64,000 nt of DNA from Thiorhodovibrio litoralis. Its GTDB lineage: Bacteria > Pseudomonadota > Gammaproteobacteria > Chromatiales > Chromatiaceae. Numbering within the stretch: position 1 is the stretch's first letter; every line of letters begins with the position of its first letter. The translations under genes were made by a program, and so were the position numbers. Positions 1-9,924 of this stretch are shown here, piece after piece. The notes under the pieces were generated by a model that worked only from the letters and a program-made list of their open reading frames with translations, did not search any database and was not told the origin of the DNA. Location: positions 310,001-374,000 of the forward strand of contig NZ_CP121473.1 of NCBI RefSeq assembly GCF_033954455.1. Reading direction: 5' to 3'.

Positions 1-451
1 GAAAGACTTCCTGCATCGAGGCGGCTTCGCCGATGATTTCAGGAGCTTGGTCGAGCATCTCCACTGCGCCGTCAGCATCCTCCTGGCAGCGACAGGCGCG
101 GCGCACTTGGTCGATGGCATCGTCGATATCAAACGGCTTGGGTAGGTACTCGAAGGCACCGCTGTCGAAGGATGAAACCGCGCTGTCTAAATCCGAATGG
201 GCGGTCATGATGATGACCGGCAGCCCCGGATGCTTGGCGTTGATCTGGCGCAGCAGCTCCAGCCCGTCGATTCCGGGCATGCGGATATCCGAGAGAATTA
301 CATCCGGGCGCTCGCGCTCGAGGTTGTCCATCACCCCCACACCGTTGGAAAAACTGGTTACATCCATGTGCTCCTGGCGCAGGGCGCGCTCGAGCACCCA
401 GCGGATGGAACGGTCGTCATCAATCACCCAGATCCGAGGCGGCCTGTTCAT
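1..451 (-). CDS. ntrC: Nitrogen regulatory response regulator NtrC (N-terminal part, cut by window edge)
   Basis: NtrC (NRI) is the response regulator that activates sigma-54 promoters under nitrogen limitation. Only the N-terminal part lies in the window. The visible residues form a receiver domain: an acidic pocket (WVIDDDRSIRWVLE), the phospho-acceptor Asp55 in VILSDIRMPG, the Thr in IIMTAHS and the Lys in YLPKPFD. A linker follows. The AAA+ and helix-turn-helix domains lie beyond position 1. The gene overlaps the end of ntrB by about 30 bases, so the two are probably translationally coupled. ATG at 451 gives the usual NtrC N-terminus; an in-frame ATG at 457 is an alternative. Its likely target, the glnA promoter, is in this window. 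Confidence 0.93.
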   Translation of the reverse strand, partial: MNRPPRIWVIDDDRSIRWVLERALRQEHMDVTSFSNGVGVMDNLERERPDVILSDIRMPGIDGLELLRQINAKHPGLPVIIMTAHSDLDSAVSSFDSGAFEYLPKPFDIDDAIDQVRRACRCQEDADGAVEMLDQAPEIIGEAASMQEVF

Positions 452-1538
452 CAGCATGTCTTAATGGTAAGTAAACGAAGAATTGGGTTTTGTGCGGCCG
501 GCTCTCGCATTCGATCAACCCGTCATGCTGGTTGATCAACTCCTGCGCAATCGGCAGGCCAAGCCCGGTGCCGCCGGAGCGGCCGGACACCATGGGGAAG
601 AAAATTCGATCCTGCAGGCTTTCTGGAATGCCCGGGCCGTTGTCCTCGATCTCGACTGACAGCACCAGACGGTGGCGCAGATTGCCGATGGTGAATTGCC
701 GCAGCACGCGGGTGCGCAAGGTCAGTTGTCCTTTCTCCCCGGCGGCTTCGGCACCATTGCGCACGATGTTGAGCAAGGCTTGGATCAACCGCTCGCTGTC
801 GGCTTCGAAATCCGGAATGCTCGGGTCATAGTCGCGGACCAGACTGGGGCCCTGCGGAAACTCGGCTGTGATCAGTCCGCGCACATGCTCAAGCACATGA
901 TGAATGTTGACATGGCTGACCTGGGGCAGCTGATTGGGCCCGAGCATGCGGTTGAGCAGATTTTGAAGGCGGTCGGCCTCGTCGATGATGATGCGGGTGT
1001 ATTCACGCAGATCGGTGTTCGGCAGTTCACGCTCGAGCAGTTGCGCGGCTCCGCGCAGCCCACCGAGCGGGTTTTTGATTTCGTGCGCAAGCCCGCGCAG
1101 CAGCGCCTGGCTCGCCCGGTGCTGCGCAAGCAGGTGCTCTTCGCGGGTGATGCGGATCTGGCGGTCGACCTGGTAAAGCTCCATCAACAAATCATTGCGC
1201 CCGTCTTCCTGATGCAATGGCAGGACAGTGCAATTGACGCGGATTAGTTGTCCATCAGGGCGGGTCAGCTCGACTTCGCGCTCGGTGTAGGGATGGCGCG
1301 TCTGCAGGGTATCGCGCAGACGCTGTTCCACCGGTTCCGACGGGCAGGGCACCAGGTCGCCGGCGGGAACGCCAAGCACGGCATTGGCACTGACAGACAA
1401 CAGGGTTTCTCCCGCCGGGTTGATATAGCGCAGATACAAATCGCGGTCGAACAGCAGCATGGCCGCGGTCATATTGTCGAGCACCCGCTCGGCAATGCGC
1501 GGGTCCACACGTGTGGCCACAGAGGCTGGCTTCTTCAT
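420..1538 (-). CDS. ntrB: Nitrogen regulation sensor histidine kinase NtrB
   Basis: NtrB (NRII) phosphorylates or dephosphorylates NtrC in response to PII. The protein has an N-terminal PAS domain (VLDNMTAAMLLFDRDL onward), a HisKA H-box (GLAHEIKNPLGGLRGAAQLL, with the phospho-His) and a HATPase_c domain with N (NIVRNGAEAA), G1 (DNGPGIP) and G2 (GGTGLGLPIA) boxes. There is no transmembrane segment, as expected for this cytoplasmic kinase. The reading frame is open to 1646. ATG 1538 gives about 372 residues, close to family size, and the upstream residues look non-conserved. ATG 1586 is the other option. No start has a strong Shine-Dalgarno sequence. It sits between the DUF4124 gene and ntrC, on the same strand. 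Confidence 0.93.
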   Translation of the reverse strand: MKKPASVATRVDPRIAERVLDNMTAAMLLFDRDLYLRYINPAGETLLSVSANAVLGVPAGDLVPCPSEPVEQRLRDTLQTRHPYTEREVELTRPDGQLIRVNCTVLPLHQEDGRNDLLMELYQVDRQIRITREEHLLAQHRASQALLRGLAHEIKNPLGGLRGAAQLLERELPNTDLREYTRIIIDEADRLQNLLNRMLGPNQLPQVSHVNIHHVLEHVRGLITAEFPQGPSLVRDYDPSIPDFEADSERLIQALLNIVRNGAEAAGEKGQLTLRTRVLRQFTIGNLRHRLVLSVEIEDNGPGIPESLQDRIFFPMVSGRSGGTGLGLPIAQELINQHDGLIECESRPHKTQFFVYLPLRHADEQAASDLGD

Positions 1539-1856
1539 GGTGGGAGGAATCTTCCACTTTGCACGCACGGCATCTGTTGCAAGCATGCCGGTTAATCGCT
1601 GAGGCGGTCCGCGGTGAGCCTGGCAGAAGCGAGTAGAAGCTGGCACCTTGGATTCAAGCCACGGCTTAGGGCCACGGACACCCTGAGGTAGTTAGCAATA
1701 ACCAGGCCAGCCGGCCTGAATCCGCATGAGTGCTTGCAGCGCAGCGCTGTTTGCGTTGACCGACGGGGCAGGGCGCAACGTCAACGGCGAGAATTCGCAC
1801 CAAAAATGTGCGGGCGCTGCCAGGGTGAATGACCCTGCTAGCGCGGCTCGGCATGA
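1539..1856. other. Intergenic region between the DUF4124 gene and ntrB
   Basis: About 320 bases without a convincing gene. It holds a hairpin directly downstream of the DUF4124 stop (listed separately) and open extensions of the ntrB frame up to 1646. The short open frame at 1666–1854 on the minus strand resembles nothing known. I see no clear promoter for ntrBC, so partial read-through from glnA is plausible. Confidence 0.5.
1799..1844 (-). terminator. Possible terminator hairpin after the DUF4124 gene
   Basis: An imperfect inverted repeat spans 1814–1844 (GCGCT and CAGGGT arms around a 4–5 base loop). On the minus strand it is followed about eight bases later by a run of five T. It lies 13 bases after the DUF4124 stop codon. 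The distance between stem and T-run makes it a weak terminator at best, or an attenuator between this gene and ntrB. Confidence 0.35.
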
Positions 1857-2474
1857 TCAGGGCTGATCTGCCGGGGTCGGGGTGGTCAGCAGGTTGAATG
1901 ACAAAAGCGCTGTCTGCGCCAGAACCGCGCCCGTTGGATCGAGAATCTGTGCCTGGACCTGATGGCTGCCGGGAGGCAGGCCCTGTAGCTGAAATTGCGT
2001 GCGCCCGTTGAGACCATCAACCGGCGTTCCGTCGACTTGCACCGCGAGCTTGTGCTCGGTCTCGAGCGGCGGGCTCAGCATCAGGCTGACCTGTACCTTG
2101 CCTTCGGCGGATTCCAGGGTCTCGCCCGCGGACGGCGCCACCACGGCGAACTGCTCGTAAGGGCCGAGCATGGCGCCTTGCTGCCCAGCATCTTCCCCCG
2201 TCTCCTGCCCGGCGTTTTCGCCTGAGGAGCGGCGTGGCAGCGGGATGGCTTCAGCATCCGGCAATGGCTGATCGGAATAGATGACACGTCCCTCGGCATC
2301 GACTCCCTTGTAGGCTTGGGCGCCGCACCAGGCTGGGAAGCTCAGCACCACACAGGTGAGTAGCAGGCGCGGTATCCAGAACCTGCGGGAGAGCGCGGAT
2401 CTCGGAAAAAGCCCAGGCTCTGCCCGAGGATGGTCGGCGCGGCGGTCGGTGGGGATGGCAGAAAGCGTCGGCAT
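1857..2474 (-). CDS. DUF4124 domain-containing exported protein
   Basis: A 205-residue protein of unknown function. After a basic N-terminus there is a hydrophobic stretch (about residues 36–50, LLLTCVVLSFPAWCGAQ) that looks like a signal peptide ending near AQA. The DUF4124 signature follows directly (AYKGVDAEGRVIYSDQP). The rest has a low-complexity linker and a beta-rich C-terminal half (KVQVSLMLSPPLETEHKLAV, then LPPGSHQVQAQI), perhaps an Ig-like fold. Family members often sit between glnA and ntrB in gammaproteobacteria, as here, but no role is established. A shorter start nearer the signal peptide is possible. The protein is probably periplasmic. Confidence 0.85.
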   Translation of the reverse strand: MPTLSAIPTDRRADHPRAEPGLFPRSALSRRFWIPRLLLTCVVLSFPAWCGAQAYKGVDAEGRVIYSDQPLPDAEAIPLPRRSSGENAGQETGEDAGQQGAMLGPYEQFAVVAPSAGETLESAEGKVQVSLMLSPPLETEHKLAVQVDGTPVDGLNGRTQFQLQGLPPGSHQVQAQILDPTGAVLAQTALLSFNLLTTPTPADQP

Positions 2475-2568
2475 GGCGATGCACCCAGCGGCGATGATTG
2501 GATATCCAGAATGTTAGTGCAGATATCCCGCGGCGACAACGTTGGTGGCGGTGCTCCGGGGTGGTGGC

Positions 2569-2604
2569 AAAAAAAACCCGCGGCCGGTTGCTCCGGCGCG
2601 CGGG
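2569..2604 (-). terminator. Rho-independent terminator of glnA
   Basis: A GC-rich inverted repeat at 2577–2604 (CCCGCG…CGCGGG arms with further pairing inside) is followed, on the minus strand, by eight consecutive T (A-run at 2569–2576 on the plus strand). It lies about 70 bases past the glnA stop codon, in the right orientation. It should separate glnA from the downstream DUF4124–ntrBC genes, at least partly. Confidence 0.88.
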
Positions 2605-2674
2605 CTGACTTGGCTGCCGTGGTTCGCGGAGCGCCAACCGGCACTCCGCGAGGCTCGCGGCCCCGGCAGCTGTA

Positions 2675-4081
2675 TCAGCAGCTGTAGTAGAGGTCGAACT
2701 CCACCGGATGGGTGGTCATGCGAAGGCGCGTGACTTCATCCATCTTGAGTGCGATGTAGCCGTCGATGACGTCGTCGGTGAAGACACCGCCGGCGGTCAG
2801 GAACTCGCGATCCTTGTCGAGTTCGTCGAGTGCCTGGTCGAGCGAATAGCACACTTGCGGAATGGTCTTTTCCTCCTCCGGCGGCAGGTCGTAGAGGTCC
2901 TTGTCCATCGGGTCGCCCGGATGGATCTTGTTCTGGATACCGTCGAGGCCGGCCATCATCATGGCCGCGAAGGACAGATAGGGGTTACCCGTGCTGTCCG
3001 GGAAGCGCACCTCGATACGCGCGGCCTTGGGGTTGGCATCATGGGGGATGCGCACCGAGGCCGAACGGTTGCGAGCCGAGTAAGCCAGCATGACCGGCGC
3101 CTCGAAACCCGGCACCAGACGCTTATAGGAGTTGGTGGAGGAATTGGTGAACGCATTCAGCGCACGCGCATGCTTGATGATGCCGCCGATGTAATAGAGC
3201 GCGTTCTCAGACAGGCCAGCGTACTTGTCGCCACTGAAAATATTCTGCCCGCCCTTGCCCAGGGACTGATGCACGTGCATGCCATTGCCGTTGTCACCGA
3301 CCAGCGGCTTGGGCATGAAGGTGGCTGTTTTGCCGTAGGAGTGCGCCACGTTGTGCACGCAGTATTTGAGAATCTGATTCATGTCAGCACGCTTGACCAG
3401 GGTGTCAAACACGGTGCCGATCTCACACTGACCTGCGGTGGCCACTTCGTGGTGGTGCACCTCGACCTTCAGCCCCATCTCTTCCATCGCCAGACACATG
3501 GCGGAGCGCAGGTCGTGCAGCGAGTCAACGGGAGGAACCGGGAAGTAGCCACCCTTGAGGCCCGGGCGATGGCCCATGTTGCCATCCTCGAACACGCGCT
3601 CTGAGTTCCACTGCGCTTCCTCGGAGTCAACTTTGTAAAAGGCGCCGCTGATGCTGGCACCCCAGCGCACGTCGTCGAGCACGAAGAACTCAGGCTCTGG
3701 ACCAAAGAAAGCCGTGTCGGCAATGCCGGTGGACTTGAGATACGCCTCAGCCCGCTTGGCGACCGAGCGTGGGTCGCGCTCATAGCCCTGCATGGTGGCG
3801 GGCTCGAGAATGTCGCAGCGGATGATCATGGTTTTTTCGTCGGTGAAGGGGTCCATCACCGCCGTGTCAGCCTCTGGCATCAGCACCATATCCGAGGCCT
3901 CGATGCCTTTCCAGCCGGCGATTGAGGAGCCGTCGAACATCTTGCCGTCCTGGAACAGGCTATCGTTAACCATGGACGCTGGCATCGAGACATGCTGCTC
4001 CTTGCCACGGCTGTCGGTGAAGCGCAGGTCGACGAACTTCACGTCCTCGTCTTTGATCAGTTTCATTACCTTTGCGGACAT
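2675..4081 (-). CDS. glnA: Type I glutamine synthetase
   Basis: GlnA makes glutamine from glutamate, ammonium and ATP and is the main ammonium assimilation enzyme; it acts as a cytoplasmic dodecamer. The 468-residue length is the family norm. Visible hallmarks are the beta-grasp N-terminus ([18 protein letters not shown]), FDGSSIAGW, the metal site around [10 protein letters not shown], the ATP-site stretch [11 protein letters not shown], and the adenylylation site Tyr397 in [11 protein letters not shown], so control by GlnE is likely. ATG 4081 has a GGAGA sequence eight bases upstream. Upstream lie a sigma-54 promoter and two NtrC boxes; a strong terminator follows. The downstream genes include ntrB and ntrC. 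Confidence 0.98.
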   Translation of the reverse strand: MSAKVMKLIKDEDVKFVDLRFTDSRGKEQHVSMPASMVNDSLFQDGKMFDGSSIAGWKGIEASDMVLMPEADTAVMDPFTDEKTMIIRCDILEPATMQGYERDPRSVAKRAEAYLKSTGIADTAFFGPEPEFFVLDDVRWGASISGAFYKVDSEEAQWNSERVFEDGNMGHRPGLKGGYFPVPPVDSLHDLRSAMCLAMEEMGLKVEVHHHEVATAGQCEIGTVFDTLVKRADMNQILKYCVHNVAHSYGKTATFMPKPLVGDNGNGMHVHQSLGKGGQNIFSGDKYAGLSENALYYIGGIIKHARALNAFTNSSTNSYKRLVPGFEAPVMLAYSARNRSASVRIPHDANPKAARIEVRFPDSTGNPYLSFAAMMMAGLDGIQNKIHPGDPMDKDLYDLPPEEEKTIPQVCYSLDQALDELDKDREFLTAGGVFTDDVIDGYIALKMDEVTRLRMTTHPVEFDLYYSC

Positions 4082-4194
4082 CTAGCAATTCTCCATTCGG
4101 GTGAGCGGAATTTTGGTCTGCCATTGCAGATCAGTTGGATGCAGATCAGTTGGATTTTGAGTGAGGGTAAATGCCAACGGCTGGCACAGCGGAA

Positions 4195-4210
4195 AGCAGA
4201 GATCATGCCA
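4195..4210 (-). promoter_or_regulatory. Sigma-54 promoter of glnA
   Basis: On the minus strand the sequence is TGGCATGATCTCTGCT. It keeps the invariant GG and GC ten bases apart and matches the consensus TGGCACG-N4-TTGCW at nearly every other position. The predicted transcript starts near 4185, giving a leader of about 100 bases before the glnA ATG at 4081. Confidence 0.85.
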
Positions 4211-4273
4211 TAAGGACGCAGGCAGAGAAGCAGCATCAGGACAGAGCGTTGCGCTCTTTTTGAATGCGGCTAC

Positions 4274-4288
4274 GCACCAGTGCTGTGC
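4274..4288 (-). promoter_or_regulatory. NtrC-binding site (promoter-proximal)
   Basis: The 15-base element GCACCAGTGCTGTGC is a GCAC/GTGC dyad of the NtrC type. It is centred about 96 bases upstream of the predicted sigma-54 start. It pairs with a second site about 31 bases further upstream. Confidence 0.72.
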
Positions 4289-4304
4289 AAGTGAAGCGCT
4301 CAGC

Positions 4305-4320
4305 GCACCACGTTCGTGCA
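4305..4320 (-). promoter_or_regulatory. NtrC-binding site (promoter-distal)
   Basis: The minus strand reads TGCACGAACGTGGTGC, very close to the classical enteric glnA NtrC site (GCACCAACATGGTGC). It is centred about 128 bases upstream of the predicted start. The two-site layout, three helical turns apart, mirrors the E. coli glnAp2 enhancer. Confidence 0.82.
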
Positions 4321-4401
4321 TGCTGCTGGCGAGCAGCACGGGTGCATCAGACCAAACGCATCAGACCGAGAACAGCGTTTGCGCGCCCGGCGGTCAAGGC
4401 A

Positions 4402-5583
4402 TCAGCCAAAGTAAACCCGCGCGTGGCGGAACACCGGGTCTTTGGTGATCGCGTGCCGGATGTGACTCGCGAGCTTCTCTGGCTCGCTTCCCGGATCGGT
4501 CGAGAGCCCAAGCGGCAGCAGAATCTCGACCTCAAGCGCGCCGTGCAGGTAATGCAGCAGCACCCGGCGGCGCTCGGCGAATTGCGGAATCCCGGCGCAG
4601 AGCTGCTCGAGCTTCTGCAGCGCCTCGGCACGCAATGGCAGGTCGGCCCTGACCGGGCGGGCTTCGTCATCTTCCGGGTCGATATGGACGATGACCTCGT
4701 TGATCTCGTCGAAGCCGGCCTTCAACCGCTGCTCCACCAGCACGGTGATCATGTGCCCTTCCGAGACGCTGATGTAGGGATCGACCAGTATATGGACGTC
4801 AGCGCTGGCCTGACCACCGTGGGTGCGGGTGCGCAGCATGTGCAAGTCGCGCACATCGGCAAGTCCGGCAATGGCTTGGCGAATCTCGCGCACGCGCGCC
4901 GGTTCCAGGCCAGCATCGACCAGCTCGCCAACCGCCTCCTTGCCCAGATCCCAGGAAATCTTGGCAATCATCACCGCTACCAGCACCGAAGCGATGGCGT
5001 CCAGATAGCTCAAGCCCGCCAGGGTGCCGGCGATGCCGATCAGCACTACGATGGATGAAATTGCGTCGCTGCGATGATGCCAGGCATTGGCGCGCAGCAT
5101 GTCTGAGCGCACCCGGCGAGCATAGACCAGGGTGTACCAGAAAAGCGCCTCATTGACCAAAATTGAGACCCCGGCAGCAGCCAGCGCCAACCAACTCGGC
5201 TGCAGCAGTTGCTCGGGCTGAAACAGGCGCTCCACTGCATCCCAGCCGATGCCAAGCGCCACCGCCGCCAGGAAGAAACCAAGCACCAGTGTCGCGACCG
5301 TCTCGAACCGCTGGTGCCCATAGGGATGTTCGGCATCCGGTGCCTCCCCGGCGTGCCGTCCGGCAAAGTAGACCAGCGCGTCCGAGGCCAAATCGGAGAC
5401 CGAATGCACCCCGTCGGCAATCAACGCATGGGAATTGCCAAACCAGCCGCAGAGGATCTTGCCCACCGCAAGCAGCGCATTGCTGATCGCCGCCACCAAA
5501 CTGGTGCGCGCGATGGCGCTCACGCGTTCCGCTTTCCAATCACTAGCGCCGCGCTCGTCCTGCTGATGGGCTTCACTACTCAT
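4402..5583 (-). CDS. Cation diffusion facilitator (CDF) family metal efflux transporter
   Basis: A 393-residue inner-membrane transporter of the CDF family, which exports divalent metals in exchange for protons. Six hydrophobic segments fill residues 25–220. The metal site is visible as HSVSD (His60/Asp64, TM2) and HHRSD (His169/Asp173, TM5). A pair of HxxxD motifs is usual for Zn(II)-type CDFs, though substrate cannot be fixed from sequence. The C-terminal half is a cytoplasmic dimerisation domain (ARVREIRQAIAGLADVRDLH…) followed by a longer tail (about residues 300–393) than in FieF. The gene points toward glnA but is probably monocistronic. ATG 5583 is the first plausible start. Confidence 0.92.
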   Translation of the reverse strand: MSSEAHQQDERGASDWKAERVSAIARTSLVAAISNALLAVGKILCGWFGNSHALIADGVHSVSDLASDALVYFAGRHAGEAPDAEHPYGHQRFETVATLVLGFFLAAVALGIGWDAVERLFQPEQLLQPSWLALAAAGVSILVNEALFWYTLVYARRVRSDMLRANAWHHRSDAISSIVVLIGIAGTLAGLSYLDAIASVLVAVMIAKISWDLGKEAVGELVDAGLEPARVREIRQAIAGLADVRDLHMLRTRTHGGQASADVHILVDPYISVSEGHMITVLVEQRLKAGFDEINEVIVHIDPEDDEARPVRADLPLRAEALQKLEQLCAGIPQFAERRRVLLHYLHGALEVEILLPLGLSTDPGSEPEKLASHIRHAITKDPVFRHARVYFG

Positions 5584-5663
5584 AATGCCTTCACCATGGT
5601 GACAGTGTACCGCTCCATTACCTTTGCTGCCTCGCCGCTAGCGCGCGATTTGCGACAAGCCTT

Positions 5664-5669
5664 TATACT
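5664..5669 (+). promoter_or_regulatory. Possible -10 element of the glyQS promoter
   Basis: TATACT lies 56 bases upstream of the GTG 5725 start of glyQ, in the gap after the divergent CDF gene. No good -35 hexamer is visible at the right distance, so this is only a candidate. Confidence 0.3.
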
Positions 5670-5679
5670 GGGGCGCTTT

Positions 5680-5703
5680 CCTGTTTGGTTGCCTGTTTGG
5701 TTG
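5680..5703 (+). repeat. 12-base tandem repeat in the glyQ leader
   Basis: CCTGTTTGGTTG occurs twice in direct succession (5680–5691 and 5692–5703), followed by a degenerate third copy beginning CCTATTTAATCG. It sits between the candidate -10 element and the GGAGG ribosome-binding site of glyQ, so it is probably transcribed into the leader. Confidence 0.75.
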
Positions 5704-5724
5704 CCTATTTAATCGGAGGTTTGC

Positions 5725-6701
<977 letters not shown>

Positions 6702-6705
<4 letters not shown>

Positions 6706-8810
6706 GCACTGCCACAACCACGAACCTGAGTAGCAATACGGGCGACCTGCTGATTGAAATCGGCACCGAAGAACTCCCGCCGGTCGCCCTGCCGCGCCTG
6801 GCGGAAGCCTTTCGTCAGGAGCTGATCAAACGCCTCGATGAACATCAGCTGGCCCATGGCGAGGCGCAGCTATTCGCCACCCCACGCCGTCTGGCGGTGC
6901 GCGTTGCCGATCTGGCGCTCGCTTCCCCCGATCAGCAGCAGACGCGTCGCGGTCCGGCGGTAGCGGCGGCATTCGGCCCCGATGGTCAGCCGACTCAGGC
7001 CGCGCTCGGCTTCGCGCGTTCCTGCGGAGTCGAGGTTGCAGAACTTGGCCGGCTGGAAAGCGGAAAGGGCGCCTGGCTGATTTACGAACAGAACATCCCT
7101 GGTCGCGCCGCCGCCGACCTGCTGCCGGACATGGTTGAGCAGGCGCTTGCCGCGCTGCCCATTCCAAAACGCATGCGTTGGGGCAGCGGCGAGGCCAGTT
7201 TTGTGCGACCGGTACACTGGGTCTGCGGCCTGCTTGGCGATGAGCCGGTCAGCGGCGAGGTGCATGGGATCGCCATTGGTCAGCAAACGCGCGGGCATCG
7301 TTTCCACGCACCAGAGCCCATTAGGGTCGAGCATCCGCGCGACTACGACCGCCTGCTGCGCGAGCAGGGCAGGGTGGAGCCGGACTTTGCCGCCCGCCGT
7401 GCGCGCATAGTTGAGCAGGTCGGCGCGCTCGCCGCCAATGCTGGCGGGCAGGCGCAGCCCACGGATGCGCTGCTCGATGAGGTCACCGCCCTGTGCGAAT
7501 GGCCGGTCGCGCTACTCGGGCGCTTCGATGCGGCCTATCTCGAAGTGCCGCCCGAGGTACTGATCGAGACCATGAAGAAGAACCAGAAGTATTTTCCGGT
7601 CTTCGGCAGCGATGGCGCCCTGATGCCGTGCTTCATCACCATCTGCAATATCGAAAGTCGCGACCCGGATGTGGTCCGCGCCGGCAACGAGCGGGTCATT
7701 ACCCCGCGCTTTGCCGATGCGCAATTTTTCTGGTCGCAAGACCTCAAAGACCCGCTGGCCAGCCGCACACCGAAGCTCGCGGACGTGGTCTTTCAGGACA
7801 AGCTTGGCTCCCTGGCCGACCGCGCTGCGCGTGTCGCCCAAGTGCTCGGCGCCATGGCGGAGCCGATGGGACTCGACCACACCGAGGCCGAGCGCGCCGC
7901 GCAACTGGCCAAGTGCGATCTGGTCACCCTGATGGTCGGGGAGTTCGGCAGCCTGCAGGGTATCATCGGGCGCTACTACGCCCAGCACGGTGGCGAGTCC
8001 GCCGCCATCGCCGAGGCCATGGCCGAGCAATACCTGCCGCGTCATGCTGGCGACCAACTGCCCGGTACGCCGCTTGGGCAGGCGCTGGCGCTGGCCGACC
8101 GACTCGACACCCTGGTCGGCGTCTTCGCCATCGGCGAGCGCCCAACCGGTGTGAAGGACCCCTATGGCCTGCGCCGTGCCGCCATCGGCGTGCTGCGCAT
8201 CCTGATCGAAACCCCGCTAAGGCTCGACCTCAAGGCGCTGCTCGGGCACAGCGCCGAGAGCTTCCCTGCGGCCATTAGCGCGCCAGCGGTGGTCGATGAG
8301 GTGCTCGGCTATTGTCTCGAGCGCCTGAGCGGTTACTATCAGGATCAGAAGATTGCCGCCGACCGGGTCGATGCGGTGCTGAGCCTTGGCCTCTCCGAGC
8401 CGGCCGAGATCGACCGCCGGGTGCGCGCGGTCGAGGCCTTCAGTGCCCTGTCCGAGGCCGCCGCGCTGGCGGCAGCGAACAAGCGCATTCGCAATATCCT
8501 CAAAAAAGCACCCCAGCAGGCTCCGCAGCATGCCCGCCAGCTGGACCCCGGCGCGCTGCGGGAGGCCGAGGAAATAGCCTTGGTGCAGGCCATGGATGAG
8601 GTCGAAACCAAGCTACAGCCGCTACTCGCGGCTGGCGATTACCGCGCGGCCCTGGTGGCCCTGGCCAGTCTGCGCGCTCCGGTGGATGCCTTTTTTGACG
8701 CTATTATGGTGATGGCCGAAGACGCGGGCGTGCGCGAAAATCGCCTGGCGCTGCTCGAGCGGCTGCAGCAGCTGTTCCTGCAAATCGCCGATATCGCGAA
8801 ACTGCAATGA
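6702..8810 (+). CDS. glyS: Glycine–tRNA ligase beta subunit
   Basis: GlyS is the beta subunit of tetrameric glycyl-tRNA synthetase and carries tRNA recognition functions. The 702-residue length fits the family. Visible landmarks are the N-terminal [22 protein letters not shown], the [10 protein letters not shown] region, [31 protein letters not shown], the HD-like stretch [24 protein letters not shown], and a C-terminal DALR-type anticodon-binding domain ([22 protein letters not shown]). It starts four bases inside the end of glyQ, so the two subunits are translationally coupled and made in equal amounts. Confidence 0.97.
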
Positions 8811-8888
8811 GCAAGCGCGCCGCGGCAGACATTGCTCGGGAGCACGCGAGAGTCCAACCTGATTCCGACCCTGATTCTGATAAGGCGC

Positions 8889-9266
8889 ATGGCTGAAGAC
8901 ACCACCAACCCAGACTCCTACGACGCCATGCTGGCGGAGGTGCAGGCCTTTCATGATAAGCACCGCTTTCGCGAGACTGGCGGTGAGGATCTGGTCTATC
9001 GCATCGCGCTCATGGCCGAAGAGCTTGGCGAGATCTCGGCCAGCGTGACCAAGGGCAAGCCCTACGGGCACTTGGCCGAAGAAATTGCCGATCTTTACAT
9101 TCTGTTGCTTGGCACCGCCATTTCCGCCAATGTCGACTTAAAAACCGCGTTCTGGAAAAAAATGGTCAAGCTCGAGTCGCGTGAGGCGCGCATGATCGGG
9201 GGTCGCATCCGCGTCTCCGCATTCAAGGATGAAACCGGTAGCGACCCTGGCCCCGAACACAAATGA
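8889..9266 (+). CDS. MazG-like nucleotide pyrophosphohydrolase family protein
   Basis: A protein of about 125 residues from ATG 8889. It carries the all-alpha NTP pyrophosphohydrolase signature: EELGE (E-x2-E) followed by HLAEEIADLYILL (E-x2-D). Members hydrolyse nucleoside triphosphates to monophosphate and pyrophosphate using Mg2+; the substrate here is unknown. The frame is open back to 8832, but those residues look non-homologous. The gene sits 78 bases after glyS and overlaps gmhB by four bases (ATGA), so it belongs to the glyQS–gmhB–plsC transcription unit. Its presence between glyS and gmhB is unusual. Confidence 0.78.
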   Translation: MAEDTTNPDSYDAMLAEVQAFHDKHRFRETGGEDLVYRIALMAEELGEISASVTKGKPYGHLAEEIADLYILLLGTAISANVDLKTAFWKKMVKLESREARMIGGRIRVSAFKDETGSDPGPEHK

Positions 9267-9835
9267 CTGTCAAGCTTGTCATCCTCGACCGCGATGGCGT
9301 CATCAACCAGGACTCGGACGCCTACATCAAATCGCCTGACGAATGGGTACCCATCGCCAACAGCCCACAGGCCATCGCCCGACTCAACAATGCCGGCTGG
9401 ACGGTGACGGTCGCGACCAACCAGTCCGGCATCGGCCGCGGCCTGTTCGATCACGACCAACTCGCGCTCATTCATCAGAAAATGGCCCGCGAGCTTGCCA
9501 CCGTAGGCGCGCGCATCGAGACTATTGCCTACTGCCCGCACCGCCCGGATAACGGCTGCACCTGCCGCAAGCCGCGCACCGGCCTGCTGGAGTCCCTCGC
9601 TCGGCGCTTTGGCGTTGAGCTCACAGGTGTTCCCGTCATCGGCGATGCGCTGCGCGATGTGCAGGCGGCCATGGCGGTGGGGGCGCGCCCGTTGCTGGTT
9701 CGCACCGGCAAGGGCGAGCGCACCTGCGCGACCCATGGGGTGGAGCTCAGCAATGTCGAGCAGTTCCCTGATCTTTTCGCCGTCGTCGATGCCCTGCTCA
9801 GCGAATCCCGGGCAGGGTCTGGGCGGCAGCCTTGA
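9263..9835 (+). CDS. gmhB: D-glycero-beta-D-manno-heptose 1,7-bisphosphate 7-phosphatase
   Basis: GmhB removes the C7 phosphate in ADP-heptose synthesis for the lipopolysaccharide inner core. This 190-residue HAD-family protein shows the nucleophile motif DRDGVIN, TNQSGIGRG (motif II), the structural zinc ligands of the subfamily (Cys91, His93, Cys99, Cys101 in CPHRPDNGCTCRKP) and IGDALRDVQAA (motif IV). The length is typical. It overlaps the upstream MazG-like gene by four bases and is followed by plsC, a pairing common behind glyQS in gammaproteobacteria. Confidence 0.94.
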   Translation: MTVKLVILDRDGVINQDSDAYIKSPDEWVPIANSPQAIARLNNAGWTVTVATNQSGIGRGLFDHDQLALIHQKMARELATVGARIETIAYCPHRPDNGCTCRKPRTGLLESLARRFGVELTGVPVIGDALRDVQAAMAVGARPLLVRTGKGERTCATHGVELSNVEQFPDLFAVVDALLSESRAGSGRQP

Positions 9836-9924
9836 GCTCAGAATCTGGCACCCAAGCCTGAAACCACTCCGCCATACTTACCACCCAGATGCTGCTTTTT
9901 CGCTGAGTCCAACACCGCCAAACC

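Larger units (their letters stand above)
4082..4401. other. glnA regulatory region
   Basis: This 320-base stretch has no credible gene. It holds the glnA leader (about 100 bases), a sigma-54 promoter at 4195–4210 and NtrC boxes at 4274–4288 and 4305–4320, all facing glnA. A small perfect hairpin (GCTGCT/AGCAGC, 4322–4337) lies between the boxes and the end of the CDF gene and has no T-run. Confidence 0.7.
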
